A DNA stretch of 64,000 nt from Pratylenchus scribneri (lineage: Eukaryota > Nematoda > Chromadorea > Rhabditida > Pratylenchidae): positions 558,001-622,000 of the forward strand of contig JAQSEB010000013.1 of NCBI GenBank assembly GCA_030063045.1, read 5' to 3'. Made by a program: the position numbers and the translations under genes. Shown in pieces: positions 13,201-27,002 of the stretch. Under the pieces are notes generated by a model, which saw nothing but the letters and a program-made list of their open reading frames with translations, was not told the DNA's origin and made no database searches. Positions within the stretch are counted from its first letter, which is position 1. Each line of letters starts with the position of its first letter.

Positions 13201-16200
13201 AATATATGCCATAAGATTAATAAGATATCTTAAGATAAAATAATTTTTAATTCTTTTTTTTTGAAAATTTTTAAATAGTAATACATTTTTATTTTTTGAA
13301 TTATGTTTTTAGAAAATATTTTAATTATTATTAAATATTTAATTTTTACAATTGTATTACTCCATTTCTCAATTTCATTTGCATCCCATTTGTTACTACA
13401 GACTTTACAATTGGCCATAAAGATGTTGACTGTGATTATTATAATATCGACTAATTTTATCAATTGGGGTAACTTAAAATTTTTATTTTATCATGGAAAA
13501 ATTTATTAATTTACCTGCTATTTTAAGCCAATAATCAGCCAGAATCTGGAAACAAATATACATTATTAGAAATAAAATAATTTTTTTAAATTATGGAAAA
13601 ATTTTTCATGTTTTTTAATTTAATTTAGTAATAATTATATTAGTAATAAAACATTCATTAATTTTTTATATATTATTAAAATATAAATTACATATACACT
13701 ATTTTTTCATAAATCTATTATAATAACAATAAATTTTTTTAGCTAATTGTATCAAATTATTATTTTTAATTTTTCAAACATTTTCAACCTAATTTTATTA
13801 ATTATCCATTCTAATTGACCAGTGTATTTAATCGAGTAATGTGAATATTTTTTTTCATGCAGTAAGCTTCAGCATAATTCTCTTCATCTCTAACATCTTT
13901 TTCAATTTTGTAATATAATTATTTTGATTCTTTCAATTTTTTGACATTTTTAATACTTTGTGAGATTTTGGCACGAAGAATATAAGACATTTTTAATTAT
14001 TAAATTTAAGATTAAATAAAAATTCAAATTCAATCTGAGGACATGATTAAAAAATTCAAATTTCACCTTCTCAAATATATAAAAAATTATTCATTGTAAA
14101 TTTTTAATGAATATTTTTATTTTACTTTCTAAAGCAATTTCTTTTTAAAATATGCACGACTCCTCTGAATTATTTCTCATTCACTCTTAAAAATCATATT
14201 CATGAAATCCGTCTTCATAACCCATTCCATTTCTTTCAGTTCCGCCATCTATTTTTGAATTTTTTATTTAAAATTATTCATTCTAAATGACCTAAATCAC
14301 CCGCATTAGCCTAATTTGACTCCAAATCCTCTTAACGATCATTTTGAAGTACCCCTCCATTTAGGCCCACATTTTCTCCCTCCACATTCATGGCCCTTCC
14401 ATTTCCATTAAATGGATATCTTTGCAATATTTTATCTAATTATTTTTTAGTAAATATCTTTTTTATAAATAACATAAAAATATATATTTAAATGTATTAA
14501 AATAAATCATTATATAGAAAATATTCAAAATAAATTTGCATCAAAAATAATTTTTCATTTTATTCGATTTGTAAATTATTAATTAATTCTAATAATGTAT
14601 TTCTCATTTTTTTTTAAATTTTATATTTTGATTTCTCTTTATTTTAAATTTTATAATATAGTTTTGACTTAAATTCGATTTATCTTCATTAATTATTTTT
14701 TATTATTCACTTATTTAAATTATATATTAATAAAAAGAATTTAAAAAAATTTATGCCGCATTATTCACATATTGGCTTGTCTTAATTTTCGATGTTCTTC
14801 AAGGTAATTATTTATAGCAATTAATATAATTTAATTTTAATTATTACATAGAAAACAGTTTTTGTCTTCGAAAGCCGAATTTGATAATAATATACTAAAG
14901 TCAACAGATAATTGGCGATTTTAAATATAATATTTTAAATATTGCTATATAACCATCAATCTACAAATTTTTCTAATACAAGTGAAGTAAATTTAAAAAA
15001 ATCGAATTATGGTCAATGATATTATTTTATATTCCGCTTACCCGATAAAACATTTCATTTCGTGTTATTGAGGTTTTTTTTTGTTTTTTTATAATTGTTA
15101 ATATATATAATTTTTATTGAGAGAATAGCTTTACAGTATCTAATGTTTTAGAAAAATGTATATATTAATATCAATAAACTTTAAATTTATAAAATTTTTC
15201 AATTGATGACCACAAATCGAAAAATAGTCGTTTCAAAATAGCGGCGATTGAAATAAGTTTAATTTTTTTAATATGATTATTTAGAAAAAATTATATAAAA
15301 ATTAATAATAAGCTTATTAAATTAATACATATATTTGATAAAATTTAGAAATAAAATTTAATATGATATTATTCATTAAATATCATTTTTTCAAATAATA
15401 AAATAAATACTATTTTATAATAGAAAATGGTTACTTCTAAAATTTTCGGTTTAAATATAGTTAATAGAATTTCCAATTTTTATATTCATAATGATTTTAA
15501 ATCATTAAATCAAATATTAATTAATCTTTTTACATTGTTCTTTAAATTTCTTAAAAAAATTTATCTCTTGCTGCAAATTTATAATTTTATTTATTAATTT
15601 CTTAAGAAAATATGACAGATACATACCTTCTTAAATGTTTTGAAATAGCTTCTATTTCCGTTTTTAAAAATATATGAATACAATTATTTTCAATAATTTA
15701 TTAAGAATCTTTAATTTATGCAATTGTATGAGTTCAAAATCTTTCTATTTTCTGGCATAATAACTTTTATAGGATGGAAAAATCCAATCCTATATCCTAT
15801 CGCAATGATGTTTCTTTTCATTCCCATTAACATTTTCTTAAAAGATAAATTCCATATTTTTATAAGCAAATTTATTTACCAAATATGAGTCAAATTTTTT
15901 TTCATGGCAAATTATCATTTATTGACTTCAAATTTTAGAGATGGAAATAATTTTAGTATTTCCTCATTTGGGAATTAAATTTTTAATTTTAATTATTTAA
16001 TAATAATTATGTCAATCATTTCTTCTTTCAAAATTATATAACAATTGCTAATAATTATTTTGTATTAAAAAATTCAGCGATTTTTTTATGTTAATTTTTT
16101 TATATAAAAATTTTCAATAAATTATAAATCTTTACAAAAAATTATCAAAGAAATTAATACAATCCACTGGAATCATTGGAATTTGAAATTAAAATCTTTA

Positions 16201-16376
16201 ATTTTTAATAAAATTTTCTTCATTAATTCAATTTTCTCTGAAATTTAATAAATTTTTCTTTTCAATTATATTTAAAACTTTTATATTCAAAATGTAAATG
16301 ATTTAGATTTTAAAAATATATTTATTTTAATATAGTTTAAGCTCAGAGTGTAACAAAATTAATAGTTAAATTAACT
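4295..16376. other. A+T-rich gene-poor tract with a few exon-like islands
   Basis: Twelve kilobases of very A+T-rich DNA without a supportable gene. Three islands have slightly coding-like composition. Minus 7835-7925 reads as a charged peptide containing 'KLRQALWNASNLEDRVGDI'. Plus 11040-11085 follows a 'tttag' and reads 'SQQFRHKLREEEIRI' then stop, like a terminal exon. Minus about 13340-13440 contains 'MANCKVCSNKWDANEIEKW'. None could be joined to neighbouring exons with good splice sites, so they may be chance or gene remnants. Confidence 0.35.
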
Positions 16377-16379
16377 CTC

Positions 16380-16516
16380 TAAAGGATGTGCGGCTAGCCG
16401 CGGGCGGCTACGCCTATAAAATTTGAAAAAATACGCGGCTACGGGCGGCTACGGCTATGAGATAGCCACGGCTAAAACGGCTACGGCTATAGAAAAATTG
16501 TAGCCGTGGTCATGCC
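16380..16516. mobile_element. Degenerate foldback element with 'cggctacgg' repeats
   Basis: A short G+C-rich island of repeated 'cggctacgg/ctatag' units in A+T-rich DNA. The left end ('aaaggatgtgcggcta') and the complement of the right end ('aaggcatgaccacggcta') are imperfect inverted repeats. No clear target duplication is seen. The layout of inverted ends around G+C-rich simple repeats matches the better preserved elements at 42500 and 43040, so it is probably an eroded member of the same kind of hAT-like foldback element. Confidence 0.5.
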
Positions 16517-19500
16517 TTGTTCATTCCCTTTTTATGAACTAGACCTGACCTCCAAATAAATCCTCATATTGTTCGCACATTTATTATTATTATTTTCCAA
16601 TTGTTAATAAATAAATATTTAAACAACTTGGACTATTCAATTGGGAACCTCGGACGCTCGGACCCAACAGAATTGTTGAAAATTATGAAAAAATTTCATT
16701 TCTTTTTTAAATTTATTATTATTTAATTTTTGCATATTAAATTTTTTTTCATCATTTTTTAGTCGATTTTATCTTTGCATTTAATTGTAAAAATTTTATT
16801 TTTTAATTAAATCTAATTTATTGCATTTTCATATATGCAATTATAATATATAATTGATCAATCAATTTAGTACAAATACAAAATATATCTAAATATTCAA
16901 TTTTTATATTCCTTTTTTTAATTTTTAGATGAATCGAATATTAATTTAATATTTATTATTATTCATGTAATCGAATTAAATGAAGGTAAATATGATTCTT
17001 TAATCAATTATCGTCGATGCCGATATTTCTTGTTTTTACAAATATTCTCATTATCCAGATGAACTCTAAATTTCTACGTTGTGATCTGCGCAGAAGTATT
17101 GAAGTATAAAACCAATCAAAGATTTTAGAAATTTTATCTGAATAAATAGTATATAAATTTAATATGCAAAAAATTTTGAATTAAAATAAAATTTTATAAT
17201 TCATTATTCAAACGCCTCCAGTAAATTTGTATTTTTATTTTACTTCAAATATTTCATTTTTCTCTTACAATCAAAATAATATTTAAATTAATGAAATTTT
17301 TCCTTGAAATATAATTGCTTTTAGAAATAATTTATTTATCATAATTTAAATTTAATTTTATTTTTATTTATATTTACAATATATTTTCAGAAATAATTTT
17401 TACAATCAAGTGAATAATTTATTTCAAATCCCGTTCTCTTCGGTATTTCTTATTAATTGATTTTATTTTTATTAATTTTTTTTAATAAATCTAATTTCAA
17501 TTTAAATATAAATTTATAAAATATTTTATTTTATAGTAATTTTATATTTTATAAAAATTAATGGAAGAAATTTTAATTGCTGATATAAATGTTTGCACTT
17601 TTATAACGCAGATAACTAGATTTTTAAATTAATTATTTATACTTTTGCTTTTTTTTATAAAGCAACCACACAAGTGAAAAAATGATTTTTTAACTTTATA
17701 AATAAATTTTTGTTTTTTGTTTACTTTATTTTCAATTTCTCAAGCTACATTTTTTCTCCATGTCAAAAACTTATTTTCTTTTAAAATTTTTCAATAAATT
17801 TAATGAAAAATTAATTCAGCTAATTTTAATTAACAAATTAATTATTTTTTTTCTTGTAATCTATTTTCAATTCTAGTAATTTTGAATCTAGATTAATATA
17901 GTTTTACTTCTTTTAGGATGAAATAATTTTTGTAATTTATTAAATATTGATTTTTTATTTGGGATGTTTTTTTAATATCATTATTTTATTCATCCTTTTC
18001 ATTCAGTTCTGAGTTATGAAGATATCCCTATTTTTTTGCATTTATTTAATAAAAATTTAAAATTTTAATTTGAATATATTTATTTTTATCTATTATTTTT
18101 CATTGTCAGAAATAATTTTCTTGTGAATTTATTCATAATTGTTTTGTATTATAAATTATTTTAAACAATTTACTCATAATTTTTCGATATTTTAAATTTA
18201 TTTATTATATTTTAATTAAAATTTAATGTAATTAATTTACATACTGACGTTCAGCATCATTTTAGATGCCGCTAAAGCAGCTGAATTTCTTAAAATATAT
18301 TTAAATTTTTATTATAATAATGGTAAAAATTTTTAAATTCTAACATTTATTGCTATTTACTATTATTCAATAAAATTTTAAATATCATTTCGCATTTTCT
18401 TTTCCTGGATTAATTATACTAAATAATTAAAATGTTTTAATTAATAATAAGTAATTTATAACATATTATTTAATTATAATTTTTCATAAATTTTAAATAA
18501 TCTTCATATATTCACAATTAATATAAACATATGGCAAACTAAATGGAATAAAAATCAATTAAACAAATCATAATCATTAATCAATCGTTCGTAATTTTTT
18601 TCCTATTTTTGGATCCCTCCATTTCAGTTATTTTTTATTTGTCATACGACCAATGGTTCTCTGATTCTGAATATTTGACAGCCTTACACAAGCCATTATT
18701 GCCAAAATATTATCAATGCAGATTCATTGTGAAACACATTTACATATACTAATTGAGCAGTTATATTATTCTTAAAGCCATGTAAATTAATTTGAATACA
18801 AATTTATAATTAAAATTTCGTCACTTTTATTTATGAATATATAATTTTATAAGAGATTAAATTTTATATCATATTTTATTTTTATTTATAATTAATTTTT
18901 TAAAAATTCAATTATTATATTTTTAAGGCATATGGCATTTTTCAATTTTATTCTCTTAATTTTAATTAATTTTAACACTTTATTACTTTTATTAAGTTAT
19001 AATCATATTTTTTAAAATTATATTTGATTGATGTTGTTTATTTTCCACTTTACAGAATTGGATATCTTTATCTTATCATATTATAACAAAATTTTTTAAA
19101 TTTATACCATAATTCTATTTATATATTCAGAGACGAATATTGATTTATCAATTTGAATTTTATTTTGAAATTTCTATAAATAATTGATTTTTTATATCAA
19201 ATCTCTCTTTATGCAAAAAATTAAATCTTCGTCAACGATCGGAGAATTTTTATAAATTATATTACATAATAATGTAATTCAATTTTTCTTATAATTTTAT
19301 TATTATTAATTTTTTATCAAATTTTTCTTTTTATTTGTATATATTAAAATATTAATGTCAGAAATTCCAATTTTACATTTAATATCGTATCCTTTTCTTC
19401 TATTCGATATTAGACTAAATTATTCATTCGGTATTATTCAATAGTCAAAAATTTTTATATTATTTTTATATGAGTAAGTTTGATCGTTGTTTGCATCATA

Positions 19501-22500
19501 AATTAAGGCTTTTACTATGTTCAAAATTCATTGCTGATACCGAAATTAGTATCTTCAAAGTTGTAAAAATTTATTTATAAATTATGATATATATTTATAA
19601 TTAAATAATTCAAGGTAATAAAATTTATTGAATTATTTAAAAAAGCACTGGCAAAAGTCTAAATTTAAATAATCAACTGCGAAAATAATGATTTATATAA
19701 ATTATTGATCCATCGGCATTTATAATTTTTCTTTTCTTAATTAGTTGATTTTAATAAATTTTTTCCAATTATTTGTATATTTTTAAAAAGTTTTAAAATA
19801 CTGTTATTATAAAAATAAGCATTTTAGGAGGAATTTAACTAGTGTATTTTTTGTGTAATTTTTAATATTTAAATGATGAGCTTTATTTATCATCAAAATA
19901 AGATCATAATAATTTAGGAATATGTCGAGTTTTCCGAATTGTTTCTATTATATTCTCATTTTCTTCGATTGCGGTATAAACTTTCCTTCCAAAATTAAAT
20001 ATCTCAAATATCAAAATGCCAAATGATTTAATTTATTTTCTTTGTTTCATGATTTTCAAATACACTGAATTTATACATCTAGCCACATTTCCTGTTTTTT
20101 CGAAAGGGTGTACGATAATTATTGTCTCATTTTCAATATATATTGTAATATATAGTTCTTAATTTTCTTTATATAATTAATAAAAGCTAAGGCATATTAT
20201 AATATATCTTAAATTATGTTTTGATTTGTAAAAAATTATTTGATTTTTTAATCAATATTAAATAATAATTAAATTTTTTTAAACAAATTTTTCCGAAATG
20301 AATTGAAAATGACTATCACTATCACAATATTATTGGCTGAAACAATATACATAGAGCTAACAAACTCAATAACTGAATTTCAGTTGATTCAAAACTACTT
20401 TACTAATTATTTGTATCTCACTAAAATGATATTTCTTCATTAGTAACCATTTAAATTAAATATTAATTATGCCTCATCAAGCATTAGATATTGATCACAA
20501 TGAGTGCAATCTATTTCATATGAAGAAAGACATTTTTCTTTGCTAAATGAGAAATTATTTTTTTACAAAATTTGCAAATTGGAATATTAATTGATAAAAT
20601 TAAAATTATTATATCAAAAACTTATGTTTTTTCATTTAAGTTTCAACTATTTTTGAATAAGCATCTTTATATATATAACTAATGGAAAATTATTTATATA
20701 TATTAATAACAATATCAGATTTATAAATAGAAAAATTTGCAGCATCTTTTATTGCTACATAATATATAATATATTTTTCATCAAATTATTTTTAATATTA
20801 GATAAATAAAATTTTTATTAAATATTTTACATTTGATTATATTTTATTTATTAAAAAAATCAAATCAAATTTTGATTTTTTATCAAAAATTAAATAATAT
20901 AGCATTATATAATTTTTAAGTTTTTCACGTGAATGGACACTTTTTTAATAATTTCAAGCGAATATTTTTTATTTATTATTATTTATTATAATTTTTATTA
21001 TTCATCAAAATTATAAATTTATTAAAATTTAATTTTCATAATCTTATTCACCAGTGAAGCGAATTTTACTTAACAAAATTTTTTATGCTACAAATTTTAT
21101 GAAATTAATAAGATATGTTAAAGCAAATTTGGATATTTTAATATTGGGCTCTCATTTTTTACAAATTAATGATTGAAAAGGGAATTAAATGTGCTTAAAA
21201 AAGTCTTTAAATGCTTTTAAATTTATCGTTTTTGAGTCAACATTTTGTAATTATTTATCAAAATTTATTTTGAATTATTTTATAAATTTATATTCTAATA
21301 TAAATTCAAAATTAAATAATAATAAGAAAATTGACAATATTAATAATTTAATATTTTTATTCTTTTATTATTTCTTGTTATTTAAAACAATTTATTGATT
21401 ACACTGAACAAAAAACAAAAAAATATTTTTTTAAATTTTTTAATATTAATATTAGACATTTTCATTTAAAGACATTTTGAGATTAGTGATCTTAGGCTGT
21501 TTCCATTTAAATTTTTTAAAATAATGAAACTAAGCTTTCAATATCATCTTATTTTCCATATTTAACATGATGATTTCATAAATATTGAAAGAATTTATGA
21601 TAAATTTTTTTTCATTATATTTTTAATATTATCCATTTACCAACTTTTTCATTTATTTCATTTTTTATTTTAAATAATGAATTGTTAAATGAATTTCCGA
21701 CTATTCACTAAATTTTTTTATAAATTTTATTGAAAAAAAAATTATATTATTTTTTATCAATAATTAAATTCAGTTATTTTTATTTATTTTGTCACAATTA
21801 ATAAATTATTTTAATTTTTGCCATCAACATAATTTGACTTTAAATAAAATATTATCAATTATAATATGATTTAAATATTATTTTTAAATATATAATATAT
21901 AATTTATCTAAGATTATATAAAAGCATTTTAAATTACATATTCATTCGAAGAAATAAATAAAATAGTATCCAAATTACTTAAACGAACATGGTGATGTCT
22001 TCTGCTTCTATGGTGGTATTCTGCCATTATTGTTTGAAAATTAAAAATATTAAATTTAATTTTTATTTCTAAATTATAAATTCTGCAAGAACTTTATTTT
22101 TTTAAATTTTTCTTTAATAGGAAATATTAATATTTAATTTGATATTATATAATTGTTTTGTTTTTATTCAATTTATTTTATATTTATTTTTATGTTCCAT
22201 CTTTATTTTTAGTGATTTCCAATAATGCAGAAAAATTATCTTTACAAAGTTTATATAATCTTCTCAAATAATTTAATTAAAAATTATATTTTTTATTTTA
22301 ATTCTCAGTTATTTATGCATAGTTAAGAATTTTATATTAATCCATAATTTGAAGTATATTCGTTTATTTTTGTTCGATTCAAGTTGAAAATGTATTATGG
22401 CTGAAATAATAAAATAATTCAAATCTGTAAATGGGGATATTTTTCTTATTGATAATAAAATCTAAAGTTTATTTTTTATTATTCTTTTTATACATTTCTT

Positions 22501-23150
22501 TCTAATATCCACTCATTAATATCAAATTAATTTTTAATTTTTCTCATAGTTTTTTTCGTAATTATCTTCCTCTTTAGCTTGGATTTTTAAAAATATAGAA
22601 TTTTAAGTTCTATGATTCCAATTCTTATTTTTATTCTTTCGATTTCTAAATCTTTATCTATTTAATATTAATTTCTGAAAGATATTTTTTTTCAAATTAA
22701 TTTCAAATAAATTAATAACTAAGCATATAATTGTAATCGAAAATTTTTTAAGACAGTGTTATTAATTCTCTTTTTTTTATAGAATATTTTTAAAAAAATA
22801 TTCATTTAACTTTAAGATATAATCGGATTTCTTATAAATATAATATTATTCCGTGCAGAAATATTTCATTTCGAATACAACAATAGATATTTGAATTAGG
22901 TTAATTAATTAGTATGCTCTTTAATTCTTTTATTTCTTTTTTATATATCTTATAAGTAGTTTTATTCTTAAAATTTTTATTTTGTTCATATAATCCGCGA
23001 ATTTTTTGCGAATTAATTTTCTATAAATCCTTCAAAATATTATTACAATCGGACTATGATTTTGATCTATCAAAATATTTTTTTATTTAATTATTTTATT
23101 CTCCTATCATATAACATTAAATTTTTCTTTTATTAATTTTTTTCTCTTTT
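16517..23150. other. A+T-rich stretch, no gene seen
   Basis: Very A+T-rich sequence with stops in every frame. The longest open frame (21189-21398) encodes only a low-complexity Phe/Asn/Ile/Leu-rich peptide, as expected by chance at this composition. No repeat array or RNA gene was recognised. Confidence 0.5.
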
Positions 23151-23692
23151 AATAATATTTATTTATAAATCATTTTATCCAAAATTTTTTATATTTATTT
23201 ATAAATCACTTTATCATTTAATTCATATATTTAATATTTAATTATAAATCACTTTATCATTTCATTCATATTTATTTATTAATATCTGTATCATTTATTC
23301 ATATTTATTTATTAATCACTGTATTATTTTTTCAATATTTATTTATTAATCATTGTATCATTTATTTATTATTTATTATTTATTTATTAATCACTGTATC
23401 ATTTATACAATATTTATTTATTATTATTTTATCATTCAATTCATATGTTTTTGATTTATTTATTAATCGTTTTATCATTCAATTCATATATTCATTATTT
23501 AATTATTAATCGTTTTATCGTTCAATTCATGTTTTTATTATTTATTTATTAATCGCTTTATCATTTATTTATATATTAATCGCTTTATTATTTTTTTTAT
23601 TTATATAAGTATTAATCGATTTTTCATTCAATTCATTTTTTCATTATTTATAATTAATAATCGTTTTATCATTTAATTCATATTTTTTTAAT
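23150..23692. repeat. A+T-rich minisatellite, about 35-45-bp period
   Basis: Tandem, imperfect copies built around 'tttattaatcgttttatcat' followed by 'tcaattcatat'. At least ten units are recognisable by the recurring 'ttattaatc(a/g)(c/t)t(g/t)tatcatt' core. Early copies carry 'cactgtatcattta' and later ones 'cgttttatcattcaa', so two sub-families lie side by side. The array sits at the junction between the gene-poor A+T-rich left part and the gene-bearing right part. Confidence 0.7.
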
Positions 23693-23776
23693 TTTTTTAT
23701 TTTATAAAATATTTTTAAATTTAAACTTTCCTTTGCCTTTCAATCCTATTCAATTGACAAATGCTCAATTGCCTTC

Positions 23777-24048
23777 TCATCTCAATCTATCCACAACAGC
23801 ATTCCACTCTTCCATATACAAGTTGAGCCTCTGCTCCTGCTGATTATGAAAATTAAATAATTAAATTATTTTATATGATTTGAAATGAAAATAGTTTTAA
23901 TGAATAGAAAAAGTCAAAAATATTTTCCTTTAGTTTTTTTGAAAATTTTACTAGTAATAGATTTTACCATTTTGGCCGCATTTATAGGCTGCGCCATATC
24001 CTTGTGCCAGCATAACTCCCATCTATTCATCCGAAGAACATGAACAAT
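23777..24048 (-). CDS. 3' end of an unrecognised gene (two exons)
   Basis: Two minus-strand exons join in phase. 23968-24048 (27 codons) has an acceptor 'tttccag' and a donor 'g|gtaaaatc'. 23777-23839 (20 codons plus TGA) has the acceptor 'ttcataatcag'. The first exon contains 'RMNRWELCWHKDMAQPINAA' and the last contains 'QRLNLYMEEWNAVVDRLR' before the stop. The composition (Trp, Met, charged residues, higher G+C) is coding-like. I do not recognise the family. The upstream exon was not found; a small foldback repeat lies at 24141-24302. It could also be a gene remnant. Confidence 0.4.
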
Positions 24049-24140
24049 CTGGAAATTTATTTTGAATAAATAAATTTAACAAAATAATGAGAAAAATATA
24101 TGTCGGGATGAAGGAAAAAATGAAAAGCAAAATATGAAGG

Positions 24141-24302
24141 GGAGACATGATTGATGACATCTCTGGGAAATTGCCCGGCGCAAATCTTTGACTGTGTCAT
24201 CATTTATTTTTTCATAAAAAGAATAGACAGAAAAAATTTAACTCTGGGCAATTTCCCAGAGAGTCATCCAATCATTTTTATTTTTCATTCATCATTGTCT
24301 CC
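24141..24302. mobile_element. Small inverted-repeat element
   Basis: The left end begins 'ggagacatgattgatgac' and the right end is the complement of 'ggagacaatgatgaatga'. Both arms carry 'ctctgggaaattgccc'. Related 'gaaattgccc...gggcaaattt' cores recur near 29050-29130 and 29650-29740, so this appears to be a dispersed family. There is no coding capacity. Confidence 0.5.
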
Positions 24303-25942
24303 TCCAATTCATATTTTATTTTCCATTTTCATTGAATGATTTTATGGAAAAATGCTTTTTAGGCAAATTTATTGTTCATTGTCCATAAATAATCAAAAAT
24401 TTCATTCGGCCATCTGATTGAATTGGATGAGAATATATTTGAAAATAATAAATTTTTGCATAAATTTATTACTAAAAAAGGAAAAATAATTTTTGAAATT
24501 TATTTTATTTATTAGTCTCATCATAACAATAAAATAATTCAAAAAATGATTTATTATGCAAATTTGCTGAACAAATTTAATTCCATTTTTATTCTTTTAT
24601 ATTGGATTTGGGATCGTTAATATTGCTGATTATTTAAAGGCCATTTTACTTAATTGTTCATCAATAAAAATTTTGTAAATTTGTATAACAAAGTCTCAAT
24701 ATGCATTCCATAATCATATTTTATAAATTTTTGATTTAATTTTAAATATTTGTAATAAAATCCAGAATATTATTAAGAAAATCCCAAAGTCATTAAAAAT
24801 TGTAAAAAAAACACCTTTTAAGAATTGAAAGCATTGGGGGCAAGAAGCAAAGGCACTGCTGGGCCGACAAGCACCATTCATTCTTCCAATTGGCAAATGG
24901 CAAATCTATAATTTTGTAAATAAATTGCAAAAAGATTTTGAAAATAAAAATTAAAAATTTGAATTGGATAAGGGTAAATGGCGAATGCGCTAGAAAATTT
25001 AACCCGAAAATTCTGTTCTATGCCATCAATGTTCATCCATTCAAATCCGACATTTTTTTTCTGAATGGATATACAGTAAAGGATTAGCATTTTGCATTCC
25101 CAGAAAGTCCATCAATGATTTTTACTCTAATTGGTGACAGATTTTGATTGTGAGAAATCTATGGATTTAGGTTTCCTTTAAGTGATTTAGAGAAATTTAA
25201 TTACGAATGTAAATACTCATTTAGACAAGGATTGCCAGATCTACTTTTTTAAAAGATTTGTACTTTTTTGGGCAATTGTTTTTGTTCAAATTTTGCCCTA
25301 CCGTGTCAATTTTTGATAAAAATTTTAACTTTAAATTAAAAATTTGAAAATAGGGATTTCTCAAAAATTATTACCCTTACCGATTATTACAAAGAAAATT
25401 ATTTGCAATAAATTTTAGCAATTTTATGAAAAATTTTTTTGACACCAAAATCTTTAATTTACAAGGCCAATGTACTTTTTTTTTTTTGAAAAAATCTGGG
25501 AGCCCTGATTTAGTCACATAAAACTTTTTTAAAATAATTATCTATGAAAATTATCAATCAAAATTGTCGAAAAATATTTATACTGAAAACTGAATAAGCC
25601 AAATTTATTAAAAATGGAATCTCGAACCAATTATGTAGATTTTTAAAAAGATAGTCAAAAAAAGGTTTTAAGGCATGTGGTTTTTTGTCCCATATTCATA
25701 GACTTTGTTATGTAGTGCCCTTTGTTGACAACTATTTGTTAAGATTTTAAGGCATGAAAATGTATGATACGATTATTTTTTTCCACATTCATAGATTTTG
25801 TTATATAATGCACTCTGTTGCCCATTTATTAGTTATTTTATGATTTTATCAAAAAGAAATTTTTGAAAATCCTTAATTGGTAAATTTAGTGGTCAGGGAT
25901 TTGAATCTGCTCAAAAGCAAATAAATTGGTATTTTTTGATGC
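24303..25942. other. Intergenic stretch without a clear gene
   Basis: The sequence is richer in G+C than the left 23 kb. The minus-strand stretches 24830-24900 and 25020-25080 have coding-like composition, but no frame gives phase-compatible exons for the downstream gene end at 24048. No RNA gene or tandem array was seen. Confidence 0.35.
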
Positions 25943-26412
25943 GACTCTTAAAAAAAGTCATTAGAAATTACGAAAAACGCTTCCAAGGTAATTTTGGGTG
26001 CTGATCATGATCCTAGTCAATAATTTGAACATCTCAAAGGTTCCTTTCTCCGACCCTAAGCCCTAATTCTAGCCCAAACCCCTAAGCCGAAATCTTAGTC
26101 TTATATGAGAAATTAAAAATTGTCACAACCTTATTTATTTTTTGTATTTTAACTGAAACTATTTTTAGTTTCGTGATAAGCTCATCGAAAAGAATTGATT
26201 GAATTATAAATTGAAATTTGCTAAGAAAAATTTGTCAATATTTCGAGTTTCTTACCCAGAAGGGGGACCCATTTACTTTTTAGAATTTAAATTTCACTTA
26301 ACTCGCGCAAATGAAGTGATACGCAAAAAATAAGCTCTGATTCGTGATCATCACACAAAATTACCCATAAGAAGCATTTTTCGTTAATTTTTGATGACTT
26401 TTTTTGAGAGTC
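25943..26412. mobile_element. Palindromic MITE-like element, family 1 copy A
   Basis: The ends are long imperfect inverted repeats of roughly 70 bp. The left starts 'gactcttaaaaaaagtcat' and the right is the complement of 'gactctcaaaaaaagtcat'. Inside both arms lies a 'ggtaattttg(g/t)gtg(c/a)tgatca' core. A second copy with the same subterminal core lies at 27338-27843. No transposase is present. Open frames overlapping it are incidental. Confidence 0.65.
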
Positions 26413-26608
26413 CCATAACCGAAAATACAAATACTTTTTTTCGAGCTAGATTGCCATTTTTATGGAATTTCAAGATAAATAAATTAATATATAATACTGA
26501 TAATAGGAAAATTATTTTCTCAAATGCAAATTTGTTATCTATTGTTAAATTTTTAAGAAGAGAAAATGTTTTTTTGTCAAACAAATTGGTGATTTTTGCA
26601 GTAAAATC

Positions 26609-26944
26609 GGTTTCTTTTGCCGAAAGATTATTTTTTTGAGGATAATTGTTTAGTGTTTGATCCTAGAAAAACCAAATCTTATACCCATTTCACAGAGTTC
26701 ATCGAGATGCATCAAATGTTGTATAATTTGTCAGTTTAAAAAAAATTCAAAGTGTTAAACCATTTAAATCGTATTCAGGTTTTTAGTCTTAAAACTCTTA
26801 GATTTGAACCTAACCCAGACAAATTATATATCAATCGATGAGTCTCGATGAGCTTTATAAAATGGGTATAAAGTTTCTGGGTCTATGAGAGAACACCAAA
26901 AATTATTCTCAAAAGAACTAACTGATCTTTCGACAAAAAGAACC
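26609..26944. mobile_element. Palindromic MITE-like element, family 2 copy A
   Basis: The left end reads 'ggtttcttttgccgaaag' and the right end is the complement of 'ggttctttttgtcgaaag'. The inner arms carry the diagnostic core 'catcgagatgcatc' followed by 'gttgtataatttgtc'. Related copies lie at 41023-41354 and 43688-43956. It sits directly downstream of the NSF remnant and may have truncated it. Confidence 0.6.
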
Positions 26945-27002
26945 TATTTTCTGGAAAAAGTTCCAATTCATTTGGCAAAAACTGCACTTTTCAAGAATAA
27001 AA

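Noticed and set aside
24714..25090. Minus-strand frames as upstream exons of the gene end at 23777-24048
   Set aside because: Composition is coding-like, but no combination of splice sites gave the needed phase without stops.
26391..26639. Plus-strand open frame of 82 codons
   Set aside because: It crosses the edge of one MITE and enters another and shows no domain or splice context.
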